A stretch of 6,835 bases of DNA from Dysgonomonas sp. (GCA_003523545.1 DQAM01000051.1:737-7571); one strand, 5' to 3'; counted from the stretch's first letter, positions 1-6,724 are shown. The notes: a model not told the origin generated them from the letters alone. Numbers and translations are program-made.

Positions 1-1065
1 GAGGGCTAATTCTTTTGTTTCTGCTCTGTTTATTTTTCCGGTTTCAGTCTTTGGAATTTCATCTATATTCCATATTTTTTTTGGAAGAGAATAATGAGGC
101 ACATCCTGAGAAATAGTCTTCAAATCAAACTTTTCTGTTGTAAGAAGGACTATAATTTCTCCGAATTTAGGGTCAGGAAGAGATGTTATAGCAAAATCAT
201 CTTTTATATAAGGTTTTAAAAGATGCTCCAATTTTTCAATCTGAATTTTTATTCCTCCACTATTTATAATATTATCTTTTCGACCGATTATTCTGAAAGA
301 ACCATCAGGGTTTATCTCCGCTATATCGTTTGTATAAAGTGTGTCCTTACTTACTAAAGGAGCATTAATTATTAATGTATCATCAACGTCTAAAGTAAGT
401 GAAACCGATTCGAAGGGATGATAATTTAGTGAGGCATCTTCTCCATTTATTTTTTGTAAGGCTATATGAGAAAGAGTTTCAGTCATGCCATAAGTAGAAT
501 AGACCGAATTAGGAAAGTCTTTTAATTGTATTTCTAAATTCTTGTCAATAGCCCCACCTCCGATGATTAAATTTTTTATTTGTTTTAATCGTTCAGTTTC
601 AATATCCGATTGGAATGAATTGTAGACTTGTAGAGGAATCATCGCAACAAAATCGAAAAGTATATCAAATTCCCTTAATGGATTTCCCGATGGGGATGTA
701 AGGTACATATTCAATCCTGCAATAAGACACCGAACAACCATCATTTTTCCTGCAATGTATTCCAAAGGCATGCATAACAGCGCGGTATTTCCTTTTTGAA
801 GATTAAGAAAAGAACAAGTCAGGCAAGCACTCTGTATCATCCGCTCTTTCTCCACCTTCATTTCTTTGGGTACACCGGTAGAACCGGAGGTTTTAACTAT
901 TAAGGTCGGACTGTCTGAGAACCAATCTTTCAGGAATAGGAAAAGTTGATTATGAAAATCCGATTTATCTACAAATTCGACTATAGTATTATCTTTGAAA
1001 AAATCGGATGAATATGTTATTCCTTCAACAGTTATCGTTTGCTTATGTATGTCAAATTCGTACAT
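1..1065 (-). CDS. menE: o-succinylbenzoate--CoA ligase MenE (3' end cut by window edge)
   Basis: MenE activates o-succinylbenzoate with ATP and then CoA to give OSB-CoA, the substrate of MenB; it is a cytoplasmic ANL-superfamily adenylating enzyme. I read 355 codons from the ATG at 1065 with no stop before the left edge. Visible motifs are the phosphate loop TSGSTGVPK (residues 59-67), YGMTET (192-197), the ribose-binding motif as TND (245-247, usually TGD), the hinge GRKDNIINSGG (261-271), and ETGKINR (341-347) with the adenylation lysine K344. The lysine normally lies near the C-terminus, so probably only a few residues are missing. The phosphate loop sits at residue 59, far earlier than in the roughly 450-490-residue E. 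coli and Bacillus enzymes, so part of the N-terminal subdomain is absent. The start lies inside menC, a 14-nt overlap that suggests translational coupling. Identification is firm from motifs plus operon context. Confidence 0.93.
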   Translation of the reverse strand, partial: MYEFDIHKQTITVEGITYSSDFFKDNTIVEFVDKSDFHNQLFLFLKDWFSDSPTLIVKTSGSTGVPKEMKVEKERMIQSACLTCSFLNLQKGNTALLCMPLEYIAGKMMVVRCLIAGLNMYLTSPSGNPLREFDILFDFVAMIPLQVYNSFQSDIETERLKQIKNLIIGGGAIDKNLEIQLKDFPNSVYSTYGMTETLSHIALQKINGEDASLNYHPFESVSLTLDVDDTLIINAPLVSKDTLYTNDIAEINPDGSFRIIGRKDNIINSGGIKIQIEKLEHLLKPYIKDDFAITSLPDPKFGEIIVLLTTEKFDLKTISQDVPHYSLPKKIWNIDEIPKTETGKINRAETKELAL

Positions 1066-2119
1066 TTCTCAAATCATTAAATGAGAAAAATTCCCCATTC
1101 GGGTCAAACCAGAGCTGGTCTTTTTCTATGTACAAAGGCATCTGAATATTGTTAGTATAAAGCGCTCCTGTACCTAATCCTTGTGGTAAATTAGTATCGA
1201 AAGTCGAACACCATTGGGCGATAGCGTTTAACCCGATATTCGATTCGAGAGCAGATGTTATCCACCAGCCGATATCTTGTTTTTCAGCCAGTTCAATCCA
1301 TTCTGCACAACCGCTTATCCCTCCGTGCAAAGTCGGTTTTAATATAATGTATTGCGGGCTGATAATGTTCAGCAATTCTTTTTTCTTATCGGCTTCATGT
1401 ACTCCAATCAATTCTTCATCCAAAGCAATAGGCAAAGGCGTAACTTCGCATAATCGTGCCATTTCACTCCATTTTTCTGCTTTTATAGGTTGTTCGATAG
1501 AATGCAAATCCAACTCAGATAAACGTTTCAACTTTTCTAATGCTTCTACGGGAGAAAACGCACCGTTAGCGTCTACACGTAATGTAATTTCTCCTGCTGA
1601 AAAGTGTTTACGGATATGTTTTAGAAGGCTTAATTCCTTTTGAAAATTGATAGCTCCGATTTTTAATTTGATGCATCTGAAGCCTTGCTCTATCTTTGAT
1701 TCGATTTGTTCCAGCATATAATCGGAGTTTCCCATCCAAATTAGCCCATTGATAGTAATCCCCTGTTCCCCATTGGAAAAAGGAGTATTATACAACCGAA
1801 ACGATTTAGCATTGAGATGAAGCAAAGCTGTTTCCAATCCGAAAAGAATAGAGGGATAGGGTCGGAGAGCCTTTATATCTAATGTCCCTTTTGCCTCTAA
1901 TTCCTTACAAAACTTCCTCAGATTTCCCTCATAATCTTCATCGAAATCACAACTCAAATCGGGGAGAGGAGCACATTCTCCGATTCCCCAATTGTGAGGA
2001 TTAGAAACATCCGAAATCTTAACATACCATATCTGATGGTCGATGTACTGACCTCTCGATGTTTTCGCCGGACGCTTAAAATGAAGTGTATAAGGTATTA
2101 TCTCGGTTTTGTATTGCAT
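1052..2119 (-). CDS. menC: o-succinylbenzoate synthase MenC
   Basis: MenC dehydrates SHCHC to the aromatic o-succinylbenzoate. It is a cytoplasmic member of the enolase superfamily (muconate-lactonizing-type barrel). The 355-residue product shows the expected active-site series. KLK at 151-153 gives the catalytic lysine K153. The three metal-binding carboxylates are D183 in RVDANGAF, E209 in IEQP and D234 in ALDEE. The second lysine is K261 in ILKP. Spacings are close to those in E. coli MenC (K133, D161, E190, D213, K235). The N-terminal capping domain spans roughly residues 1-120, including GIGECAPLP (45-53). The ATG lies 8 nt after the menB stop and the TGA is inside the start of menE. Some relatives in this superfamily are N-acylamino acid racemases, but the men operon context makes OSB synthase the clear assignment. 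Confidence 0.95.
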   Translation of the reverse strand: MQYKTEIIPYTLHFKRPAKTSRGQYIDHQIWYVKISDVSNPHNWGIGECAPLPDLSCDFDEDYEGNLRKFCKELEAKGTLDIKALRPYPSILFGLETALLHLNAKSFRLYNTPFSNGEQGITINGLIWMGNSDYMLEQIESKIEQGFRCIKLKIGAINFQKELSLLKHIRKHFSAGEITLRVDANGAFSPVEALEKLKRLSELDLHSIEQPIKAEKWSEMARLCEVTPLPIALDEELIGVHEADKKKELLNIISPQYIILKPTLHGGISGCAEWIELAEKQDIGWWITSALESNIGLNAIAQWCSTFDTNLPQGLGTGALYTNNIQMPLYIEKDQLWFDPNGEFFSFNDLRNVRI

Positions 2120-2127
2120 CTATTTTA

Positions 2128-2952
2128 TCAAGGAAATTTAGGAAACTGTTTGAAGTCAGGCTTACGTTTTTCAAGGAATGCGTGTTTACCTTCCTGAGCT
2201 TCATCTGTCAGGTAATAGAGTAGGGTGGCATTCCCTGCCAATTCTTGTATTCCTGCCTGACCATCGAGTTCAGCGTTGAGTCCCATTTTAATCATACGCA
2301 AGGCCATCGGGCTGAGTTGCATCATTTCTTGCGCCCATTTAACGGTTTCGTCTTCCAATTGGTCGAAAGGTACAACCGTATTCACCAATCCCATTTCCAA
2401 AGCCTCTTGTGCAGAATACTGACGGCAAAGAAACCATATTTCACGCGCTTTCTTTTGTCCGACAACACGTGCCAGATAAGAAGAACCGAAGCCAGCGTCG
2501 AAACTACCTACTTTAGGTCCTGTTTGTCCAAAGATAGCGTTTTCGGAAGCAATAGAAAGGTCGCAAACTACATGAAGCACATGTCCGCCTCCGATAGCAT
2601 AACCGTTGACCATCGCAATTACAGGTTTAGGCATGGAACGGATTTGCTTTTGCACTTCAAGAACCTGCAAACGGGGCACACCGTCTTTTCCGATATATCC
2701 GCCTTTTCCTTTTACATTCTGGTCACCGCCTGCGCAAAATGCTTTATCTCCCGCTCCTGTGAGCACAATAACATATGTATCCTGATTTTCGTGGCAGATA
2801 CGCAGGGCATCGCTTATTTCCATGGTTGTAGTAGGAGTGAATGCATTGCGGTAACGCGGACGATTGATGGTGATGCGTCCTATCCCTTCAAAATAATCGA
2901 AAAGAATATCTTCATATTCTTTGATGGTTTCCCAATCTCTATGTGTTGTCAT
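2128..2952 (-). CDS. menB: 1,4-dihydroxy-2-naphthoyl-CoA synthase MenB
   Basis: MenB carries out the intramolecular Claisen (Dieckmann-type) ring closure of OSB-CoA to 1,4-dihydroxy-2-naphthoyl-CoA. It is a cytoplasmic crotonase-fold enzyme, usually hexameric. The 274-residue product is full length for the family (E. coli 285). It has CAGGDQ (73-78), the oxyanion-hole region [10 protein letters not shown] (118-127), [10 protein letters not shown] (143-152) with S150 and D152 matching active-site S190 and D192 of the M. tuberculosis enzyme, [15 protein letters not shown] (165-179), and the C-terminal [16 protein letters not shown] with the conserved tyrosine near 247. Glycine at 145, where the M. 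tuberculosis type has aspartate, places it in the bicarbonate-dependent class like E. coli and Bacillus. It starts at an ATG after a 67-nt spacer from menD and ends 8 nt before menC. Its GC (about 50% in rows I counted) is clearly above that of menE and much of menD, consistent with stronger conservation or expression. Confidence 0.97.
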   Translation of the reverse strand: MTTHRDWETIKEYEDILFDYFEGIGRITINRPRYRNAFTPTTTMEISDALRICHENQDTYVIVLTGAGDKAFCAGGDQNVKGKGGYIGKDGVPRLQVLEVQKQIRSMPKPVIAMVNGYAIGGGHVLHVVCDLSIASENAIFGQTGPKVGSFDAGFGSSYLARVVGQKKAREIWFLCRQYSAQEALEMGLVNTVVPFDQLEDETVKWAQEMMQLSPMALRMIKMGLNAELDGQAGIQELAGNATLLYYLTDEAQEGKHAFLEKRKPDFKQFPKFP

Positions 2953-2996
2953 ATTTTATTAATTTGAAAATTTATAAATAAGCCAATTCGCAAATA

Positions 2997-3026
2997 AAAT
3001 TAGCACATTGGCACATTATCTAATTT
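2997..3026 (-). repeat. Short-period repeat and stem-loop at the menD stop
   Basis: On the plus strand this stretch reads as 8-bp steps beginning with TT: TTAGCACA, TTGGCACA, TTATCTAA, then TTTGCTGA. Its ends are a perfect 7-bp inverted repeat, AAATTAG at 2997-3003 and CTAATTT at 3020-3026, with a 16-nt loop. In the mRNA the menD stop codon TAG (3022-3020) would lie in the stem. The rest of the menD-menB gap (2953-2996) is very AT-rich and holds GCCAATT, GCAAAT and TTTGAAAATTT pieces resembling the same motif. There is no U-run right after the stem, so it does not look like a strong intrinsic terminator. It may be a degenerate intergenic repeat, an mRNA-processing site, or a partial attenuator before menB; I cannot tell which. 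Confidence 0.45.
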
Positions 3027-4690
3027 GCTGATTTAATCTTATGATAATATTCACGGAAAACATTTTTGCTTGTCTCCATGTCTGTATGTGCTTCCATAAT
3101 AATGGACTGTCCGAATTCTTCATTCATGAGTAAAGATAGTCCGTTTTCTAACTCATCTTTATCGGATGCTGAAATATAATGCAATCCCGATGCTTCTATC
3201 CATTTTTCAGCTTGGGTATTATGTCCTGCGGAAACATATTCCTTTAAAGAAGAGGACTTATTCAGACCGGGTAATAAATGAAATATTCCTCCTCCTCCGT
3301 TGTTGACAAGTAATATACGCAGATTTTTGATATGAGAGATGTTCCACAAAGAATTTAATCCGTAGAAAAAACTCAAATCGCCAATTATCAGATACACTAT
3401 TCCTTTATATACTGAAGCGAAACCTATTACAGAAGGCAAAGTACTTTCTATACCGTTTACACCACGGTTGCTGTATACTTCGATAGATTGTTTTAAATCA
3501 AATAATTGAGCATTCCGAACCGTTGAACTGCTTGCCAAATGAAGCTTGGAATTTTCGGGTAATAACTTTATAAACTGTCCTGTAACGAATAAATCCGAAA
3601 AGGGTATATTATTTTCAGGAGAAGCTATTTTTTCAGAAAAACTTTTCCAAAGATTGTAAAATGGTTTGTCTTTTTCTTCTTCTATATTTTCAGATAAATT
3701 CTTAAAAAAGTTATGAGGTTGCATTTCCACCAAATTCGTTAAGGATTGGAATGTATCGACTACATCGGAAGCGTTAGAAATGTACCAAAAAACTTCTGGT
3801 TTATTCTGTCTCAGAAAATGTTTGAGCCGTTTCGAAGTGATGTGCCCTCCTGTATAAATAACCAAATCAGGCTTGTAATCTGCAACTTTATCTTCTTCTA
3901 AAGCATAAAGTAAAGCATCAAAATTGCTTATGTAATTATCATTAATACAATTAGATATGTGTTCATTTAGTATGATGCAATCGGATTTTTCAGCTAACAA
4001 TTCCAATGTTTTTACAAACTCATTATTTTTAGGTTGTTGTCCGATGATTATTAAACGTTTTTTAGAGTTACTCCATTTCTTGGCAAAAGGAATTATGTCG
4101 ATAGTTTTAACAGGAGTCGGGTAGTTTATTTTCCTGACTTTCGGTAAATTCTCTTCCGAATAATCGAACAACGGTTCACTAATCGGCACATTGATATGAA
4201 CGGGACCACAGATGTTTGCGGTACATGCGATTAACGCCTCGTTGATGAGGCGGTTGCAATACCATTCGTCCGTATCGTTTTTTATTTCAGGCAGATTGAC
4301 CGATTTTCTGGATAAAGAGCCGAAAGCATTCGGTTGTGGGAGTATCTGTCCGTCCATTTGTCCAATCCATTCGGGGGAACGGTCTGCCGAAACCACGATT
4401 AAAGGTAGTTGCTGATAAAAAGCCTCACTCACGGCAGGTGCCAAATTGAGCAAAGCCGACCCCGATGTACAACAGACAGCCACAGGGCGCTGTGCGCATT
4501 GTATAATTCCAATCGCATAAAAGCCTGCATTCCGTTCGTCCACAACAGTATGGCATTCGAAAAAACTATCACTACTGAAAGTCTGGATTAACGGAGCATT
4601 CCGCGAACCGGGAGAAATCACTATCTGATTAATTCCATATTCTTTCAGTAATGCGACTGTTTGTAATACGTTCTTTTTAACGGAAAACAT
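3020..4690 (-). CDS. menD: SEPHCHC synthase MenD (thiamine-diphosphate enzyme)
   Basis: MenD decarboxylates 2-oxoglutarate on thiamine diphosphate and adds the resulting unit to isochorismate, giving SEPHCHC, the first committed step of menaquinone synthesis. It is cytoplasmic. Numbered from the ATG at 4690 it has 556 residues, normal for the family (E. coli 556). The pyrimidine-binding domain shows SPGSRNAPL (26-34), the cofactor-activating glutamate E52 in VVDERNAGF, TSGSALLNLAPAVSEA (75-90) and SADRSPE (101-107). A less conserved middle domain follows. The diphosphate-binding domain has NRGVNGIEST (408-417), the Mg/ThDP motif GDLSFFYGLN (437-446) and NNGGGGIF (464-471). A TTG at 4699, directly after the menF stop, would add three residues. 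I prefer the ATG because the MFSVKKNVLQ start fits the usual N-terminus. The ATG is 9 nt after menF, with no clear Shine-Dalgarno. No menH follows. Confidence 0.96.
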   Translation of the reverse strand: MFSVKKNVLQTVALLKEYGINQIVISPGSRNAPLIQTFSSDSFFECHTVVDERNAGFYAIGIIQCAQRPVAVCCTSGSALLNLAPAVSEAFYQQLPLIVVSADRSPEWIGQMDGQILPQPNAFGSLSRKSVNLPEIKNDTDEWYCNRLINEALIACTANICGPVHINVPISEPLFDYSEENLPKVRKINYPTPVKTIDIIPFAKKWSNSKKRLIIIGQQPKNNEFVKTLELLAEKSDCIILNEHISNCINDNYISNFDALLYALEEDKVADYKPDLVIYTGGHITSKRLKHFLRQNKPEVFWYISNASDVVDTFQSLTNLVEMQPHNFFKNLSENIEEEKDKPFYNLWKSFSEKIASPENNIPFSDLFVTGQFIKLLPENSKLHLASSSTVRNAQLFDLKQSIEVYSNRGVNGIESTLPSVIGFASVYKGIVYLIIGDLSFFYGLNSLWNISHIKNLRILLVNNGGGGIFHLLPGLNKSSSLKEYVSAGHNTQAEKWIEASGLHYISASDKDELENGLSLLMNEEFGQSIIMEAHTDMETSKNVFREYYHKIKSAN

Positions 4691-4699
4691 ATATTTCAA

Positions 4700-5806
4700 T
4701 TATAATATTGACAAAATTGTTTGAAGCTTATATTCGGTCTCTTCCCATTCCGATGTGAGTTCAGAGGACGTAAGTATTCCGCCTCCTGCGTATAGTCTTA
4801 GCTTATTGCTAAAAATTTGAGCACACCTCAGATTAACGAATAAATCAGTTCTATGTTCTGTATCCATATATCCCAAAAATCCCGAATAATATTTTCGGTC
4901 ATATCCCTCATTCTCCAGAATAAAACGGAAAGCTTCTTCTTTCGGAAAAACACAAACGGCAGGACTCGGATGAAGTAAAGATAAGGTTTTTCCAATGTCA
5001 AAATTCTCATCCGTCTGAAAACGCAGTTCGCTTCTCAGATGTACAAGGCTTCCCGATTTAATGGTCTTCGCTTCACCGCATTCACTTTTTAGTCCCGCTT
5101 TCAGAAGCTGGCTTTTCATATATTCTACGACAATATTTTGTTCCAGTTGGTTTTTGTCGTCCCAAAAAATTCCGTTCTGTACTGTAGAAATATCCTGAGT
5201 ACCCGCAAGCGCGTCCGTTTTCCAGTTATTCTTTTCACCTGATAACAGGCTTTCGGGTGAACATCCGAACCATGTACCTGATAGGGGAGTATTGCAAAGG
5301 AATATAAAGTTCGATGGATATTTAACACAAGCTTTTCGGAAAATTTCTCCTGCAGAAAAATCCTCTTTCTTATCTTTATCAAAAGTACGTGAAAGTACCA
5401 GCTTTTTGATTTGTCCTTTTTCTAATTCCCGATGAAAAATCTCAAATTTATCTTTGTATTTCTCGAAATCACCCGAATTAGTGACGGCATAATTATCTGT
5501 GCAGGTAGTTTCTGGAAATGAGGACATATTATCCTGCAGATATTGTGAAATCTCATCTTCACCTTTTAGTATTACATCCGGATGGATAAATAATATAGGC
5601 GAACTTTCAGCTATATTAAACGGTGCAATAACAAAACCTTTTTTACCGTTCAACATTTCAGGATTAGACAAAGTTTCAGGCAATGGATTGTGATGTAAGA
5701 TGAGATTTATAGAAGTCTTGTTCGGTAGACGAAACAATGCAAAATTCACATTTTTAGCGACTAATAAATCTATGGAATCGTATATATGCTGATTTTCCGA
5801 ATTCAT
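4700..5806 (-). CDS. menF: Isochorismate synthase MenF
   Basis: MenF isomerises chorismate to isochorismate, the entry step of the menaquinone branch. It is a cytoplasmic, Mg-dependent member of the chorismate-utilising family (MenF/EntC/TrpE fold). The 368-residue product is shorter than E. coli MenF (431), mainly in the less conserved N-terminal part. K135 in KKLVLSR matches the general base (EntC K147). E185 in SPE lies exactly 50 residues later, as in EntC (E197, general acid). Other motifs are ALAGT (199-203), E222 and E356 as probable Mg ligands (the latter in SEWEETEYK), H256 in VHLRSELR, HPSPAVCVFP (279-288), GFLGYMD (309-315), RCAQI (327-331) and YAGGGIL (339-345). As first gene of a men operon with menD next, it is most likely the menaquinone enzyme and not a siderophore EntC or salicylate synthase. 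It starts at an ATG after a 162-nt spacer with possible control elements. Confidence 0.93.
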   Translation of the reverse strand: MNSENQHIYDSIDLLVAKNVNFALFRLPNKTSINLILHHNPLPETLSNPEMLNGKKGFVIAPFNIAESSPILFIHPDVILKGEDEISQYLQDNMSSFPETTCTDNYAVTNSGDFEKYKDKFEIFHRELEKGQIKKLVLSRTFDKDKKEDFSAGEIFRKACVKYPSNFIFLCNTPLSGTWFGCSPESLLSGEKNNWKTDALAGTQDISTVQNGIFWDDKNQLEQNIVVEYMKSQLLKAGLKSECGEAKTIKSGSLVHLRSELRFQTDENFDIGKTLSLLHPSPAVCVFPKEEAFRFILENEGYDRKYYSGFLGYMDTEHRTDLFVNLRCAQIFSNKLRLYAGGGILTSSELTSEWEETEYKLQTILSIL

Positions 5807-5819
5807 ATTTATAGCTTTG

Positions 5820-5844
5820 GCTGTATGTCAAACCGTTATACAGC
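5820..5844 (-). promoter_or_regulatory. Leader stem-loop just upstream of the menF start
   Basis: GCTGTAT (5820-5826) and ATACAGC (5838-5844) form a perfect 7-bp inverted repeat around an 11-nt loop. In menF mRNA the stem would end 13 nt before the AUG, within or next to the ribosome-binding region. It could act as a translational control hairpin or, as DNA, as a dyad operator. There is no U-run, so it is not an intrinsic terminator. The function is unknown; only the base pairing is directly seen. Confidence 0.4.
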
Positions 5845-5851
5845 ATCTTAT

Positions 5852-5879
5852 ATAAACAACTCGCGAAGTTAGGGTTTAT
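5852..5879 (-). promoter_or_regulatory. Second stem-loop in the menF leader
   Basis: ATAAAC (5852-5857) pairs with GTTTAT (5874-5879), and AACT (5858-5861) with AGTT (5867-5870), closing a CGCGA loop. A 3-nt bulge (AGG, 5871-5873) lies on one side, giving ten base pairs in total. It is 7 nt from the start-proximal hairpin, so the leader could fold into two neighbouring hairpins. No run of U follows on the minus strand, which argues against a terminator of the upstream gene. I do not recognise it as any known riboswitch. Confidence 0.3.
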
Positions 5880-5913
5880 TCTATTTATAAGCCATTTTCT
5901 TGTAGGATTTTTT

Positions 5914-5921
5914 CAAAATTA
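5914..5921 (-). promoter_or_regulatory. Candidate Bacteroidetes-type promoter -7 element for menFDBCE
   Basis: The minus strand reads TAATTTTG here, an exact match to the TAnnTTTG -7 consensus of the Bacteroidetes primary sigma factor. It is the only exact minus-strand match I found in the spacer. Transcription would begin near 5907, giving a leader of about 100 nt that contains both stem-loops. No convincing TTTG -33 element is seen at the expected distance upstream, so this is a weak call based on one short motif and a sensible position. Confidence 0.35.
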
Positions 5922-5968
5922 TAGATAGAATATATTGAGTAAATCAGTAAAGCTATAAAGGTTTCAGT

Positions 5969-6724
5969 TTAAAAATCATACCCAATTCCCACAGAAATAA
6001 AATGGAAAGCTGACATAGTATATACTTTATCGCTGTCCGAACCTCCTTCGAGTAATCTATAGCCTGCTATTCCCGAAAGTTTTGGTGTAAACTGATATTT
6101 TGCTCCGGCAAAAATATCTTCCGCCCTTCCAACTTTTATGGCAAATGCATCTCCGTAAGTCAGAAGGCTAAATTGCCCGGTTGCTTTCCACTCCAGATAG
6201 TAAGATAATAACGGTGCGACCCCGAAATTGGAGAATTTAGCTTCTTTGGTATTGTCTTCCATCGATATATATGCATCTCTGAACAATAAGGTTGCCCCGA
6301 GTTCAAACGCAAATTGTGGTTGGTCTACCAGTCGATACCTGTATCCGATACGGTATGTATTGAATTTATATTTTGTATCTATGTTTTCGCCTGCGTTAAA
6401 TAATTCGCCGTCATACCAGATATTTCTGTTTGTACTGCCTTCGAATTTGTCATTCAATAAAGATGCGGTTGCAATGAAATGATGCTTGTTGTAGCTGTAT
6501 TCCAGTTCGATGCGGGGAGAGAAGGTCGCATTGTTTTTCCTGCTAAATTCACTATTTAGGGCGACCCTTGTGCCTTCATCGTTATTAGGACGCTGGACTG
6601 TATTCCTACCTCCAAATGAAGCTTGCGGCATGAGTCGCAGTCTCCATCCCGACGATTGTGAAAAGACATGGGATGCCAGTAATGTGAGTAAGAGCACAAA
6701 AATCAAAAAGAATATACGTTTCAT
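5969..6724 (-). CDS. Secreted outer-membrane beta-barrel protein, function unknown
   Basis: The 251-residue product begins with MKR followed by a hydrophobic stretch (about residues 4-17) and a likely signal peptidase I site VFS|Q after residue 22; a glutamine right after cleavage is common in Bacteroidetes exports. The mature part, about 229 residues, has many alternating hydrophobic/polar stretches rich in Tyr and Phe, for example IELEYSYN, YRIGYRYRL, FAFELGATLLF and GVAPLLSYYLEW, separated by Asp/Asn/Gly turns. It ends in FISVGIGYDF, with the terminal aromatic residue typical of outer-membrane barrels. The size suits a small barrel of about 8-10 strands. I do not recognise a named family and see no enzyme motif. 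It lies upstream of and in the same direction as the men operon, separated by 162 bp and with no clear terminator, so partial read-through is possible, but nothing in the sequence links it to menaquinone. Confidence 0.75.
   Translation of the reverse strand: MKRIFFLIFVLLLTLLASHVFSQSSGWRLRLMPQASFGGRNTVQRPNNDEGTRVALNSEFSRKNNATFSPRIELEYSYNKHHFIATASLLNDKFEGSTNRNIWYDGELFNAGENIDTKYKFNTYRIGYRYRLVDQPQFAFELGATLLFRDAYISMEDNTKEAKFSNFGVAPLLSYYLEWKATGQFSLLTYGDAFAIKVGRAEDIFAGAKYQFTPKLSGIAGYRLLEGGSDSDKVYTMSAFHFISVGIGYDF

Larger units (their letters stand above)
5808..5959. repeat. 11-bp perfect inverted repeat bracketing the menF upstream spacer
   Basis: TTTATAGCTTT at 5808-5818 is repeated as its exact reverse complement AAAGCTATAAA at 5949-5959, leaving 130 bp between the arms. 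One arm ends 2 bp before the menF start codon; the other lies 10 bp past the stop of the upstream outer-membrane gene. The repeat therefore brackets almost the whole 162-bp spacer and encloses the candidate menF promoter and both leader stem-loops. By rough reckoning an 11-bp match in so short an AT-rich stretch is unlikely but not impossible by chance. Possible meanings are a recombination site of an invertible segment, a long-range RNA pairing, a double protein-binding site, or coincidence. No recombinase gene is in the window. Confidence 0.4.

Noticed and set aside
1347..1643. Plus-strand open frames opposite menC, menD, menF and the outer-membrane gene (this one and 1994-2197, 4212-4591, 5499-5693, 6228-6482, 6510-6788).
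   Set aside because: All are antisense to well-supported genes, low in complexity or cysteine/serine-rich, and without recognisable features.
2245..2967. A 240-codon open frame on the plus strand opposite menB.
   Set aside because: It is almost fully antisense to menB, which has all family motifs. Its translation shows no recognisable domain, and its length reflects the higher GC and codon bias of menB.
2960..2985. Possible internal promoter for menB: minus strand TAAATTTT with an upstream TTTG.
   Set aside because: The -7 match is imperfect and the 16-nt gap is shorter than expected for the Bacteroidetes -33/-7 pair.
5125..5382. Secondary minus-strand frames inside menF (this one and 4828-5010).
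   Set aside because: They are out-of-frame shadows of menF with no motif or start context of their own.
5753..5846. A 30-codon minus-strand ORF starting with ATG at 5846, inside the leader hairpin region, and ending out of frame within menF; a possible upstream regulatory ORF.
   Set aside because: There is no ribosome-binding or conservation evidence, and short frames like this are common by chance. It is worth only a glance if the leader proves conserved.
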